NCBI GenBank assembly: GCA_016946835.1
Contig: JACVTC010000171.1
Location: 188,001-252,000, forward strand
Source: Neocallimastix lanati (nom. inval.)
Taxonomy: Eukaryota > Neocallimastigomycota > Neocallimastigomycetes > Neocallimastigales > Neocallimastigaceae
Reading direction: 5' to 3'
Length of the DNA: 64,000 nt
The stretch's first letter is position 1, and every line of letters starts with the position of its first letter. Shown piece after piece: positions 37,721 to 51,069 of this stretch. A program made the position numbers and the translations under genes. Under the pieces are notes generated by a model, which was not told the DNA's origin, searched no databases, and saw only the letters and a program-made list of their open reading frames with translations.

Positions 37721-40700
37721 ATGATAAACTATACTAATTCTAATCAATTAGAAAGTGGTAGAAAAGGTATGATAATTTAAAAGAATTAACTAATTTAATA
37801 ATTATATTGGAATATGATGACATTATTACATATAATATTATTGTTATATTTGATAATTTTATCTAAATTACTGAAAATATTATTATAAAGAGAATATATA
37901 TATATATATATAATATGGAACGAAGAATAAAATAATTAAAATATGTTGTTTAAATGATATAATTTATGCTTCATAAATAATATTAGTACGGAAGCATTGT
38001 TTTTGTTTTTTATAAAAATTAATATTATATTTTAACAATTTTTTATTTTTATTCTGTAGAAGGCAGTACTGGAATCTTTGAAAAAAAAAATTTAAAATTT
38101 AATTCGAATTCAAATAGAATAGATTCAGGTTATAATACCCCAAATTTAAAGGAGGGTTCTGAAATTAAAAATCAAAAATTAGATAGTGTAAGTATAGAAT
38201 ATATATGTGTAAAAGAGTAATATAATTTAATATTGAGAAAGGTGTAGAAGAGTATTAATTTTATAATCTATTCGAATTATATATAGGAAAAGATTTTACA
38301 AATTCTTTGTCAATTACCATTAGGTTTTAATTTCCCAGAAAATAAGAGTACTCAAAAGGCAGTAAAGGAATTTAAATCAGAAGAAAGTACTTTAGTTGAA
38401 AAAAGGGTTATTATTGATACTGGAATTTTTGATCACCCTATTTTAATTCAGAATTATAACGAAGAATTATCTGAGGAAGAAACTTTTGAAGAACAAGCCA
38501 GAATTGTCATTGACACTGGCATCTTTGATCGACCAATATTAATTCAAGAATCTGAAATTATTGAAAAGGATGTTATTAATGAATTAAAAGAAGAAGAAAT
38601 TGATAAGCCAATTATTATTGATGCTAGCATTTTTGATCGTCCAAACATAATTCAAAATACTGAACAACAAGCTCCTGAAACTAGAGCTGATACTGGTTTA
38701 TGGTGGCTCTTTACTAGGCCAGAAGTTGTTGAAGTTGAGGAAAAAAAGGTTCCAGAAACTTCAAGAGTTATTATTGATACTGGTATATTTGATCGTCCAA
38801 TTTTAATTCAAAATGTTGAACAACCAGAAGTCAGTGATAGAGAAGTCGTTGGAACTGAAGAAAAAAAGGAACCAGAAACTACTAGAATCATAATTGATAC
38901 TGGTATTTTTGATCGTCCAATTTTAATTCAAAATGTTGAACTAGAAGCTCCAGAAACTAGGGCCGATACTGGTTTATGGTGGCTTTTTGCTAAGCCAGAA
39001 ATTGTTGAAATTGAGGAAGAAAAGGTTCCAGAAACTTCAAGAGTTATTATTGATACTGGTATATTCGATCGTCCAATTTTAATTCAAAATGTTGAACAAC
39101 CAGAAGTTAGCAATAGAGAAGTTGTTGAAGCTGAAGAAGAAAAAGAATCAGAAACTACTAGAGTTATTATTGATACTGGTATTTTTGATCGTCCAATTTT
39201 AATTCAAAAAGTTGAACCAGAAGCTCCAGAAACCAGAGCTGATACTGGTTTATGGTGGCTCTTTGCTAAACCCGAAATTATTGAAGTTGAAAAAGAACAG
39301 GCTCCAGAAACGAGAGCTGATACTGGCTTGTGGTGGCTTTTTGCTAAGCCAGAAGTTGTTGAAGTTGAGGAAGAAAAGGTTCCAGAAACTTCAAGAGTTA
39401 TTATTGATACTGGTATATTCGATCGTCCAATTTTAATTCAAAATGTTGAACAACCAGAAGTTAGCAATAGAGAAGTTGTTGAAGCTGAAGAAGAAAAAGA
39501 ATCAGAAACTACTAGAATCATAATTGATACAGGTATTTTTGATCGTCCAATCTTAATTCAAAAAGTTGAACAAGAAGTTCCAGAAACTAGAGCTGATACT
39601 GGTTTATGGTGGCTCTTTGCTAAACCCGAAATTATTGAAGTTAAAAAAGAACAGGCTCCAGAAACGAGAGCTGATACTGGCTTGTGGTGGCTTTTTGCTA
39701 AGCCAGAAGTTGTTGAAGTTGAGGAAGAAAAGGTTCCAGAAACTTCAAGAGTTATTATTGATACTGGTATATTCGATCGTCCAATTTTAATTCAAAATGT
39801 TGAACAACCAGAAGTTAGCAATAGAGAAGTTGTTGAAACTGAAGAAGAAAAAGAATCAGAAACTACTAGAGTTATTATTGATACTGGTATTTTTGATCGT
39901 CCAATTTTAATTCAAAAAGTTGAACCAGAAGCTCCAGAAACCAGAGCTGATACTGGTTTATGGTGGCTTTTTACTAAGCCAGAGGTTGTTGAAGTTGAGG
40001 AAGAAAAGGTTCCAGAAACTTCAAGAGTTATTATTGATACTGGTATATTCGATCGTCCAATTTTAATTCAAAATGTTGAACAACCAGAAGTTAGCAATAG
40101 AGAAGTTGTTGAAGCTGAAGAAGAAAAGGAACCAGAAACTACTAGAATCATAATTGATACTGGCATTTTCGATCGTCCAATTTTAATTCAAAAGCCTGAT
40201 GAAATTGTTGAAGTTGTTAAGGAAATAACTGGTACAGTTATTGATACTGGTATTTTCGATCGTCCTATTTATATACAGGAGTCATCTGAAAACAGCAGAG
40301 AAGTTCAACAAGAAGTTCAAGCCAATGAAGAATCAGTTGATTATGAACTTAGAGGTGATACCAGTCTTTGGTGGTTATTCTATAAACGAAACAATACAAA
40401 TGTTATTGAAATTAAAAAAGATGTAACGGAATCATCTGTTAATTATTTAAATGTTAATCACAGACTTCCATTAGGTTACAAGAATAAACCATGGATTCCA
40501 AATTCATCTCATGTTTTAAATGTTAATCAAAAACTTCCAATTGGTTACAAGACTAAACCATGGGTTCCAAATTCATCACATGTATTAAATGTTAACCATA
40601 GACTTCCACTTGGTTACAAAACTAAACAATGGATTCCAAACTCATCACATGTATTAAATGTTAATCATAGACTTCCACTTGGCTACAAGACAAAGCCATG

Positions 40701-43700
40701 GAATCCAAATTCATCTCATGTTTTAAATGTTAACCACAGACTTCCTATTGGTTACGATGTTGAATGGACTCCAAAGGTTGAAGTTTATGAAACAACTAGA
40801 GAAACTCCAGATATTACTATTGAGCATATTCGTACTAAGGAAATACCTTATGTTAATGTTGAAAATAGTACTGATAGTGAAATTAATCGCTTAAAGAATA
40901 TAATTGGTGAATTAAATGCTAAACTTGATCAAAAGGTTCAAACCTTAGCTGAATTAAATGGACGTGTAGCTAATTTATCTCTTATGTTAAATGAATCCGA
41001 ACAAAAGAACAGGGATTTATCCAATCAGTATGAGAGAAGATTTAATGAACTTCTTAATAAAAATGTTCAACTTAATGGAAATCTATCAAGAGTTACTCTT
41101 GATTTTGATGATAAAGTTAAGACTTTAAAGAACATTAATAATACTATGGAAGAAAAATATGATAACTTACTAGAGAAGACTGCTTCATTAAATACTCAAT
41201 TATCTCTTATCTCACTCCAGAGTATTGAGGAAAGTAAATTAAGAGAAACTCAACAACCAGAAGTAACTTCTAGAGAAATACCAGTTGTCCAATCACAACC
41301 AATCGTTGAATATTCTACTCCATTAGCATCAATGGAAAAGATGGCTGATATAAATCAAAAACTTTCTGTTCTTTCCTTAGATTATGATTCTATGGTTCGT
41401 GAAAAGAATAATGAATTAAGTGAAATGAGTAAGAATATTGAAAAATTACGTCAAATGATTAGTGGTCTTAATACTCAATTAGCTGTTGTTTCTTTGAATA
41501 CTAATGATGAAGTTAAACAAGCTAAAAAGGATACAAACGCTAATGCAGAAAGAATAAATAAGTTAAGTAAGACTGTTGCTAATTTAAACACTAATATTGC
41601 AGTCTTAACTTTAGCTTACAATGATGACTTACGTAATCTTAAACAAATTATTAATGAAAAGAATCAAAAGATAGAAGATTTACAAAAGTCTAATGCTCAA
41701 ATTAATGGCCAACTTGCTAATTTAACTTTAGCTGTTGATGAAACAGTTAGAGATCTAAAGAATAGTAATATTAATGTAGTTGAATCTATTTCAAGAAGTG
41801 TTGAACCAGATGTCGAAGTTTCTCCACGGGAAGTTGAGGCTATTGGAACTGTAATTCATACACCAGTTGATAATAGTGACACTCTAAAGTCTAAAATGGC
41901 ACAAATTAACACTCAATTAGCTAAGCTTACCTTAGATTCTAACGAAGAAATTTATTCACTTAAACAAGATAATAAGGAAAAGTCAAAAGAAGTTGAAAAA
42001 TTAAGAAATAAATTAGGACAAATGAACACTGAGATTGCTGTACTTTCTCTTCATACTAATGAGGTTGAAAAGGCTAATGCTCAAATGGAAAGAAATCATC
42101 GTGATGTAGTAGATGGGTTAAGAGCTAAACTTGCTGAAATTAATGGAAATCTTGCTAGAGTTTCTGTTAATAGTAAGGATGAAATTAATACAATTAAGAA
42201 GAAGTCAATGGATTATGACAATATCATTGAAGATTTAAGATCAAAGTGCTCTAAGATTAATGGTAATCTTGCTGTTACTACCTTAAATAGTAATGAAATG
42301 ATTCAAAACTTAAAGAAGATTATTAAGGAAAATGAAGAAACTATTGAAAAATTAAGAATCAAATCTGCTGAAATTAATACTAATCTTGCTGTTGTTTCAT
42401 TAAATACTCCTTCTACTGTATCAAGGGAAGAAATTGTTGAAGGAAATGCAAGAGAAGTCGTTGTCCCAGAATTAAAGCCAGAAGTTCAAGCTTCATCTCC
42501 AAGAGCTATTGCTCCAGAAATGGAAGACGCTATAGCTAAGGCTGCTGACATTAATACTCGACTTGCTATTGTTACTCTGAATTATGATAAAGATGTCCGT
42601 GATTTAAAGACTGCTCAAAAGGAAAAGGATGCTCTTATTGAGAATTTAAGAAAAAAGGCTGCCATCATTAATGGTGATCTTGCTAGATTAACTCTTGAAT
42701 CTAATGAGGAACGTGCTTGTTTAAAGGAAATTGCAGTTGAAAAGCAATTAGAAATTGAAGCTTTAAGATCTAATGCTTCTCAATTAAATGGACAACTAGC
42801 TAATTTAACTCTCAACTTGGATGAAGTTTTACGCTCTAATAATGCCTATTTGAATGATAAGACTAAGGAAGTTGAATTCCTTCGTCAATGTACTGTTCAA
42901 CTAAATCAACAATTAGCTCGATTAACATTATCCTTTGATGAAATCATTAAGAGAAATAATGGATTGGTATCTAAGCAACAAAATAAAATTGATAGTCTTA
43001 CTGAAAAAGCAGCTGAACTTAATGGTCGTTTAGCTCGTTTAACTTTAAGTTATGATGACTTAAACAATTCTAATGAAAAGAAGATTAGAGACCAAGAACA
43101 AGCTATGGAAAAGCTTCAACAAAAGGCTGTTGAACTTAACAGTTCAATTGCTAAGCTTACTTTAGCATTTGATGAAATAGTTCAACAAAAGGCCAATGAA
43201 GAAGCTGCTGTTGCCACTAGAGAAGTTTCACCAATTTCAATAGAAAAGGAAGTTGTTAGGGAAGTAGTTTATGTCGAAAAAGAAAATGCTTCCGAAGAAA
43301 CTAAATATAGAGATATGGCTGTCAAATTAAATCAAAATCTTGCTACTCTCACTCTCAACTATGATGAATTAAAGAGAGAAAGTGAAAAGCAATCACTAAA
43401 GGAAAGTGTTCCCGTAGATACTAAATTTAGAGATATGGCTGTCAAATTAAATCAAAATCTTGCTGGTCTCACTCTCAAGTATGATCAATTGAAAAAAGAA
43501 AGTGAAAAGCAACAAAAAGAAAATATTGAAAAGATTGATAATCTTCAAAAGGAAAGAAGTATTCTTAACAATAATTTAGCAAGGGTTACTCTTCAGTATG
43601 ATGAAGATATGGCTAAGAAGAATAGAACTATTAAGAATCTTAATGATAAATTAAATTCTACTAATGTAGCCTTCAATAAGGTTCGTCGTGGTTCTGTTGT

Positions 43701-44226
43701 TGCAAAAATTCAAACCATTGAGAGATTAACTGATATGTCTACTAATCTTAATAGTAATCTTGCTAAAGTTACTTTAGAATTTAATGAAATGGTTCAAAGT
43801 AAAGACGCTGAAATTAATAAATTAAAGAAAACCTTAAATAAATATGAAAATGTTGATCAACGTAGAGCCAGTATCATTACTGTTGAATACAATAATGCAA
43901 ACTACTATAATATTTCTCAAAATGATAATGCAGAAAAGAAGATTAGTAAAGAAATGAGATCTTCAGCTCCCTCTAAAGTCCCAGTCGCTGTTGAAACTCC
44001 AACTGTAGCTCCAACTGCTGAACAAGAAATCGAAGTAATTAAAGATGTTGAAGAAGTAAGAGAAGTTAAAGAACTACCAGAAAAGAAAAAGAGTAAGAAA
44101 GGAAAGAAGTCATCAAAGAAGAGTAAATCTTTAATAAAAAAGTCTAATAAATATAGTGATTTAAGTATTGAACAAAGAAAAGCTATGAATAAGGAAATTG
44201 TTAATCAGTCATGTAACATTCTTTAA
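37721..44226 (+). CDS. Giant repeat and coiled-coil protein, family not recognised
   Basis: Exons 37721-37766, 38060-38187 and 38287-44226 give about 2037 residues with no signal peptide or membrane segment. Four regions follow a short N-terminus. (1) Residues about 100-715 alternate two motifs: D-T-G-I-F-D-R-P-I-L-I-Q (14 copies, a few variant) and D-T-G-L-W-W-L-F (8 copies), joined by Glu/Val-rich linkers. (2) Residues about 780-885 are five copies of N-x-R-L-P-x-G-Y-K plus a W-x-P-N-S-S-H spacer. (3) Residues about 920-1915 are a coiled coil with 22 copies of an L-N-x-x-L-A-x-L-T-L-x-x-D-E unit. (4) The tail is Lys/Ser-rich. A cytoskeletal or scaffold role is plausible from the coiled coil, but I know no family with this set. 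The start was chosen as the first ATG giving an in-frame exon 1. Confidence 0.85.
38400..40290 (+). repeat. Coding repeat array, including a 354-bp tandem duplication
   Basis: Units encoding the D-T-G-I-F-D-R-P and D-T-G-L-W-W-L-F motifs are repeated at DNA level. Segments starting near 39212 and 39566 are almost identical over more than 200 bases at a spacing of exactly 354 bases (118 codons), so at least one duplication is recent. All changes keep the frame. Confidence 0.88.
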
Positions 44227-46115
44227 ACATAGTAAAAAAAAAAGCAAAACCAAAAAAAAATTGATTTATTAATCTACTTTTTGTTTTTGTTTTTGTTTTT
44301 GAATTTTATTTTTAAAAAAATTTTTTTTTCTTTATTCATGATTAAAAAAAAAAAAAAGAAAAAACACTCGCTTCGTATATAATATATATATATATAATTT
44401 AGTAATAATTTTTCTATATAAATAATATATATGTAGTATTTAAAAAAAAAGATTTTTTTATAAACACTATTTATTCAGTACTTTTTTTAAATATTTATTT
44501 TGATTACACTTTTACTATCTTTACCTTTTTAACTTCAAACTTTTTCTTTATAAACAACAAGTACAATTTTAAATTTAAGTTAAATAATGAATTCATTTAA
44601 TTTAATTATTTTTTTTATTAAGAATAATCACAATGATCAATAGAATTTATAGATTTTTTTAAGAATAATTATTACACTATTAATAAAAATTTTTCGTATT
44701 CAAAGAACCAATAAATTGTGAAAAAGAAAACACCTTCAAAAAACAAAAACAATGGATAAAAATCAAATCAAACTAAAGCAAAATAAATAAATAAGAAAAA
44801 AAGTGATATAAATAATAATAATAATAAGTTAAAAAAAAAAAAGAGAAGAAAGATCAAGTAAATAATTAATGAAAAATATATATATAATATGATTTTTATA
44901 GTCTAAAAGAAAAATTATATATTTTCCTTTAATTATTAATTATAATAATAAATGATGAATAATTATTTCCAGTGAATTTATAGCATATCATCGGAATATT
45001 AGTATAATTAATAATTTTATTTTGTTGTAGAATAGAAAATATAATTTTTTTTACACAAAATAAATATAGGAAACGAATTCAAACACAATATACATTTTTT
45101 TTAATTATATTATTAAATATAATAATATTATCTACCAAAGGAGATAAGTTAATATATATTAATAAGTTTTAGGAGTAATTTTCATCCCTCCTAATTTTAA
45201 AATTCGTAATTAAAAGATAAAAAAAATAAAAGGAAAATATTGGAAGAATCTATTATAATGAATTTAATAAATTTAAAGATTAAAAATAAAATGTTGATTA
45301 TTCAAAAATAATAAAATAAAGCGAAATAAAACGAAAACCAACAAATAAAAAAAGATCATTATTCTCTTAAGAAATAAATGTTAATTAAAACAAACTAAAA
45401 AGAAATATATATAAAAAAAAAGAAAAAAACTAAAAATAATCAATAATTAAATTGCAAAATAGTATAAAAAAAAATCAAAAAAAAAAAAAAGAAAAAATGG
45501 CAAAAATATGATAAATAGTTATACATATATATAAAAATAATTATATATATTTTTAAATTTTTTTTTTTAAAAAAAAAAAAAGAAAAGAACCAATTGATTA
45601 TATATATAAAGGAAAAATATATAAAATAATTATATAAATGACTATATAATGAAAAAGTTAAAATTGGTTTATAATTAATAAAGAAAAAGGTAACATTTTT
45701 TATATTTAGAAAATATAAAAAAGAAAAAATAAACATTTTAAAAAAGAAAAAAAAAATTATCTAAAGAAAATTAAAATTTAATAAAGAAGATTTCAATACT
45801 GCCTTTACTGCCTGCCTGCCTGCCTGTATTATGTTTTATTTTTTAAGGATAAATTTATTTTTCAAAAAACTTTTTTTTTTTTTTCCTGTTACCTTTTATT
45901 TTTTTATTAATAATAAGAAAAACTTTTTTTTATTAAAAATTTTAAAAAAATTTAAATACATCAACATTTGAATTAATGAATATTATGAATATTATAATAA
46001 ATTAAAATAATAGCAATTTAATGATATTTATTGTTTTGACTTAAATATAATATTATTAATTTAATATAAAATTAGAATTGAACATGTTAGTTTAAATTAA
46101 TATAACTATTTTTTC

Positions 46116-46148
<33 letters not shown>

Positions 46149-46322
46149 ATATAAGTGTATATAATTACAAAATATAACATTTTTATTTTTAATACAAAAA
46201 AAAAAAAAAAAAAAAAAAAATATTTTATTTTTCAATAATAATAATAATAATCAATTATAAAAATATATAAAAATAAGAATATAAAAAAAAAAAAAAACAT
46301 TAAAAAAAAAATTATTTCCATG

Positions 46323-46371
<49 letters not shown>

Positions 46372-46628
46372 GGAAATAAAATTAAATAATTAGTAAATTT
46401 TTTATTAAAAAAATATTTAAATATTTGTATATATTTAATTATTTACTTGTTTGCTCAGGTGTTTATACTAATTTTTAATTAATGAATATTTTTATAATCT
46501 TTTATTTATTTATTTTATTTATTCGTAATAAATATAATATATCAAATTTATTTGTTTAATAATTATTTATTTATTTATTTATTATTTATAAAATAATAAG
46601 GTAATTACAAGGATATAAAATTAGAATA
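44227..46628. other. Intergenic A/T-rich DNA left of the copia element
   Basis: No gene is seen. A (CTGC)n run lies at about 45804-45826, and A tracts at 46117-46143 and 46196-46220. An AAT array lies at 46323-46372. The frame at 45440-45736 is low-complexity. Confidence 0.65.
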
Positions 46629-46633
46629 AAATT

Positions 46634-46881
46634 TGTTAAGAATGAAACTGAAATCTCACAATTTCAATTATGATTATTTATAGTTAATATGGCTTTTATT
46701 TATTTATATTTAATTATATGAATATTACATAATAAAGAATATTACAGTTTAACAAAATATAATAAATAAGATTTATAATAACTATTTAATAACTATCTAA
46801 TAACTAATGTATTCATAATGTGGCTATTTGTGGCGTATTAATATTACAATGTATAATGTATAATGTAGCTAATACTTAACA
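46634..46881 (-). repeat. 3' LTR of the copia element
   Basis: It spans TGTTAAG to CTTAACA, 248 bp. It is identical to the right LTR except for one A/T substitution near its start and the lack of a 6-bp AATTAT-type insert near its end. Confidence 0.95.
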
Positions 46882-46890
46882 TTCCCCCTA
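46882..46890 (-). other. Polypurine tract of the copia element
   Basis: On the element strand the bases directly before the 3' LTR read TAGGGGGAA, the only G run in the neighbourhood and in the position expected for plus-strand priming. Confidence 0.8.
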
Positions 46891-47055
46891 CATTATGCAT
46901 TTGGTAATAATATAAAAAATAAAGTTTTAATAAAAATTTTTTTTTTTTTTTTTTTTTTTTATTTTTTTTTTTTATAGTAAATTTTTAATAATAAAATTTT
47001 TTTTTTTTTATTTTTTTTATTGTAAATTTTTAATAATAAATTTTTTTTTTTTTTT

Positions 47056-48138
47056 TTAATTGAAAATAAAATCAGTAAAACATTTCATTTTTGGTCCAGA
47101 TATCACTTTAGTTAAAGGATCAGCTAACATAGTATCGGAGGATATATGTTCTAAATTTATTTCTTTTCTGTTTATTTTTTCTTGAATGTATTTATAATCA
47201 ATGTCCATGTGTTTACATCTACCTTTTGTATTTTCATTTTCAGCGATATTTTTACAAGATTTATTATCAATTTTAATTTTTAAATTAATTTCTTTATTGA
47301 ATATTTCTTTTAGTAATTTCTTTAATTTCATTCCTTGTTTTGCACATTCAGTTAATGCAACATATTCTGCTTCAGTGGTTGATAATGTGATGCTCTTCTG
47401 AGTTTCAGATTTCCATGAAATTGGACTTTTTCCAAATAAGAAAATGTATCCACTGGTAGATTTTCTTGTTTCTTCATCGCCAGCGAAATCAGCGTCTGAG
47501 TAGGCAATTAAATTTTTACTTCCATAGTAATAAATAGATTTTTCTTTAGTAGATTTTAAATATCTTAAGATCATCAATGCTGATTTTAGATCAACTTCTG
47601 TTGGGTTTTCGGCGTGTCTTGCAGCTTGATTAACTGCAAATGAGATGTCTGGTCTTGTTTTTGTTGAAACAAATAATAAAGCACCAATAATAGATTTATA
47701 ATCTGTTACGTTTACTGGTGTTGAATTTTCTCTTTCTTCTAAAGTAATTTTTCTACATGGGTTGTTAATTGGTTTTGTCTTATTCATTTTGTAATTCTTA
47801 ATTAATTTTTCAATGTAGTCTTGTTGATTAATTTTATATCCTTCTTCAGTTTTAAAAATATTTATTCCTATAATTTTGTTAGCTTCCGTGTCTTTTGAAA
47901 TTTTATATTTTTCTTTTAATTTATTGCTTATATATTTAATTTCTTTATCTTCTCCAGTAAGTAAGATATCATCAACATAAAGACATAATATAGCACATAA
48001 ATTTCCATTGTGATATTTTGTAAATAAACATTGATCAATACTCAATTGTTTTAAGCCAATATTTTTTAAATAACTTGATATTTCTTTATACCATTGTCTT
48101 CCGGCTTGTTTCAAACCATATAGAGCCTTATTTAATAT
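47056..48138 (-). pseudogene. Copia Pol, C-terminal part: RT palm and RNase H
   Basis: About 360 codons follow an in-frame TAG at 48139-48141. It opens with the conserved A-L-Y-G-L-K-Q-A-G-R-Q-W segment of copia reverse transcriptase. It carries the catalytic Y-V-D-D box, then copia RNase H with D-A-D-F-A-G-D and S-T-T-E-A-E-Y. Apart from the upstream stop the frame is intact to its own stop at 47056. The stop falls in the middle of the RT domain, so full-length RT would need read-through. Confidence 0.9.
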
Positions 48139-49338
48139 CTAATATTTTCCAGAATTATAATTTTTATCTCCTTCTGGTATGTCCACGTATATTTCTTCTT
48201 CTAATTTGGCATTTAAATAAGCTGCCTTTATATCCATTTGTCTTAAGTTCCATTTGTATTGTGATGCGATGGCAATTGCAATTCTTAAACTATCTGCTTC
48301 AATTGTTGGTGAATATGTTGATGTATAGTTAACACCTTTTCTCTGTTTGAATCCACGAGCAACTAATCTTGCTCTTTTAACACCATTATCTTTAGTAGTA
48401 AATACCCATCTAGTATCAATTAAAGTAGTATCTTTAGGAATATTATTAACTATTCTCATTACTTTTTGTTCATACATATTATTGATTTCTTTTTTAATTG
48501 CATCTTTCCATTTATTTGAATCGTTAGAATTTATTGCTTCATCATAACTCTTGGGATTAACTGTTTTAATTAGTAATACTTTGTTTTTCTTTATTGTTAA
48601 TTGTTCATTATCATTTGTATTTTCTTTTTCATTTAAATCAATGAATTTTCTTTTGTTATTATTTTTATGAGTATCGGTATTTTCCATTTCATTATTTTCT
48701 AAATTATTTTTGTTATTATCTTGAATATTTATAGCCATATCATTACTATTAGAATTATTTAAATTGTTGTTTGAACTTTTATCAATTAATATATCAGAGT
48801 TTTGATTTGTGTTTAAGTTTTCATGTATTTTATTCAAATTCATATTATTATTAATATTATTATTAATTTTATTGTTGTTATTGTTTAATATAATTTTATT
48901 ATTGCCATTAATAATTTCTCGGTTGTTATTATTTGAATTATTTGAATTATTTAATTGATCATAACTGCCTTTTTCCCCCTCAATTGAATAATTCGAAGGA
49001 AAAATAGAATTAATATATTCTTCTGATAGAAAGGTAGTATTAATAGTTCCAGGAATATTTTCCAAGAAATAAACGTCTCTAGCTGATAAAATACAGTTAG
49101 AAGATAAATCTAAAATACGGTAACCAGTAGAGTCCGAAGCATAACCAAGGAAAATTCCAGGTTTAGAATTATTTTCAAATTTATTCTTTTTATGATTATT
49201 GTAGAAATATACTCTGCAACCAAAAACACGTAAGTTTGAAATATCAATAGGTTTGTTGAAGAAAACTTCATCTGGGATTTTTGAATTATTACCTTGATGA
49301 GGATTAAGGTTATATAAATGTAATGAATCCGTCAATAA
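48139..49338 (-). pseudogene. Copia Pol, middle part: integrase C-terminus and RT start
   Basis: The frame resumes after the nested insertion with the integrase C-terminal motif (K-I-P-D-E-V-F-F-N-K-P, then L-R-V-F-G-C). It runs through an Asn-rich linker and enters the RVT_2 reverse transcriptase domain (D-T-R-W-V-F, then Q-M-D-I-K-A-A-Y-L-N-A). It ends at the TAG at 48139-48141. Without the insert and one copy of its duplicated target, the reading frame from 51164 onward continues directly into this segment. Confidence 0.88.
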
Positions 49339-49339
49339 A

Positions 49340-49944
49340 AAAAACAGATTATAACAATAAAAAAAAACACTACAATTTAAACAAATAAAATTAAAGTAAT
49401 TTCTTTTATTAATAAATTCTTTTATTAATTATAAACTTCTTTTATGTTATTAACTGTAAAATAGTTAATAACTAATACATCGATTTAATTAAGAAAAATT
49501 ACATGTATTTATATTTTTTCTTATTGCAATATTAATATATGATGTTATTTAATAATATATATAAAACTATTTATTTATAAACAAAAGATTTTTTTAATTA
49601 ATAATTTTTATTATTTATTAATTTACTAAAACTAAAATTAATTTTTTAAACTCTTTATTTTATTTATTATTTTAATACTTATAATAATTTTAATTATATA
49701 TTTAATATTGAAAAACTATTTTTATAAATATTAACTATTTAAGATTATTCCTAAATTAATATTTAACTATTTAAAACTAAACTAAATTAACTAAATTAAT
49801 TAAAAAATATTTTCAATTTAAAAAAATAATTAAATTTTATTTCAATAAATTTTATATTAAAAAAATAATTCATATACATTAAATAAATTAATTGTACGAA
49901 AAATTAAGCTATTTAATGTATTAAAGATTTATTAAATCTTTACA
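49340..49944 (-). repeat. 3' LTR of the nested gypsy element
   Basis: It ends (plus strand) with TTTACA and is followed by a purine tract which, on the element strand, reads CTTAAAGGGCGAGAT, typical of chromoviruses. Its last 89 bases match 51070-51158. Confidence 0.8.
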
Positions 49945-49954
49945 ATCTCGCCCT

Positions 49955-51064
49955 TTAAGTCGAGCTCCTGCGAGACATACGATTTAGTCCATTTGCTGGT
50001 AGATCAATTACAAATGGTTGATATCTATGTCTAACATAGATTTCATTATCACTCAAAGTATTTTCTTCTATGTTTGTCCTATTCTTTTTGGTTCGACGAT
50101 AATATTCCTGAATCAATTGTTTATCATAAATTTGATCTTCATCAATCCAAGTATCCTCATCAGAATCAAGTCCTTTCCAAGATACAAGAAAACGATTCTT
50201 TCCTCTATATTTTCTCATATTAACAATCTTTTCTGGAACTTTATCAAAAGTGTCAGTGGTCAAATTAATATTCTTTCTTTTTCTTTTATTTCTGTTTTCG
50301 AATTCATTTTTATGATAAGGTTCAAGTAATGATACGTGAAAAACAGGATGACAACGCATATTACTTGGGAGTTTAAGTTTATAAGCAAGTGAACTAATTT
50401 TCTCAACAATTTCAAAAGGACCAAGCATTTGATTAGCAAGTTTTTTCTTAACATTTTTAGTAGTACTTCCTTTAAGTAACCAAACTTTGTTACCAACTTG
50501 GAAATCAGGTGAGGGTAATCTTCTTTGATCCGCATATTTTTTGTAAGTTTCTTTAGCTTTATCTAAGTTTTCTTTCAGAAATTTAATATTTTCGTTAATA
50601 TCTTTAACTCTTTGATCAGCTCTATGAGGTCTTTCATTAGATGGAATTTCTAGACTAAATCTAGGATTGAATTCATAGTTAGCAAAAAATGGGGATTGAT
50701 TGATTGATTGTTGTAAAGTATTGTTATAAGCGAATTCAGCAAAAGGTAATAAATCAACCCAATTTGTTTGTCGTTCATTTATATAACAACGAAGATATTG
50801 TTCCAATATCGCGTTCACCCTCTCTGTTTGACCATCAGTCTGCGGATGGTTTGAAGTTGAAAACGAATGCTTAATACAAAGTAAGTCACATAATCTATTC
50901 CAAAATTCAGAGGTGAATTGGGTACCTCTATCAGAAATAATGGAATCAGGGAAACCATGCAATTTAAAAATTGAATTAATAAAAGCATCAGCAGCAATTG
51001 AAGTAGTAGGAAGACAACGAAGGGGGATAAAATGAGCCATCTTTGTTAAACGATCAACAACCTT
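49955..51064 (-). pseudogene. Ty3/gypsy integrase C-terminal half with chromodomain
   Basis: One open frame reads from V-V-D-R-L-T-K-M-A-H-F-I-P at its truncated start. It passes the second and third catalytic residues of integrase (S-D-R-G-T-Q-F, then Q-T-D-G-Q-T-E-R-V-N) and the G-P-F-x-I/V core of the C-terminal domain (V-W-L-L, L-G-P-F-E-I). It ends in a chromodomain (F-L-V-S-W-K-G-L-D, D-T-W-I). The chromodomain normally guides integration to heterochromatin through histone marks. The first catalytic Asp and the zinc domain are absent, so this protein cannot integrate alone. Confidence 0.88.
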
Positions 51065-51069
51065 ATATT

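Noticed and set aside
45440-45736. Phe-rich minus-strand frame of 98 codons
   Set aside because: Low-complexity translation of A/T tracts with no conserved motif.
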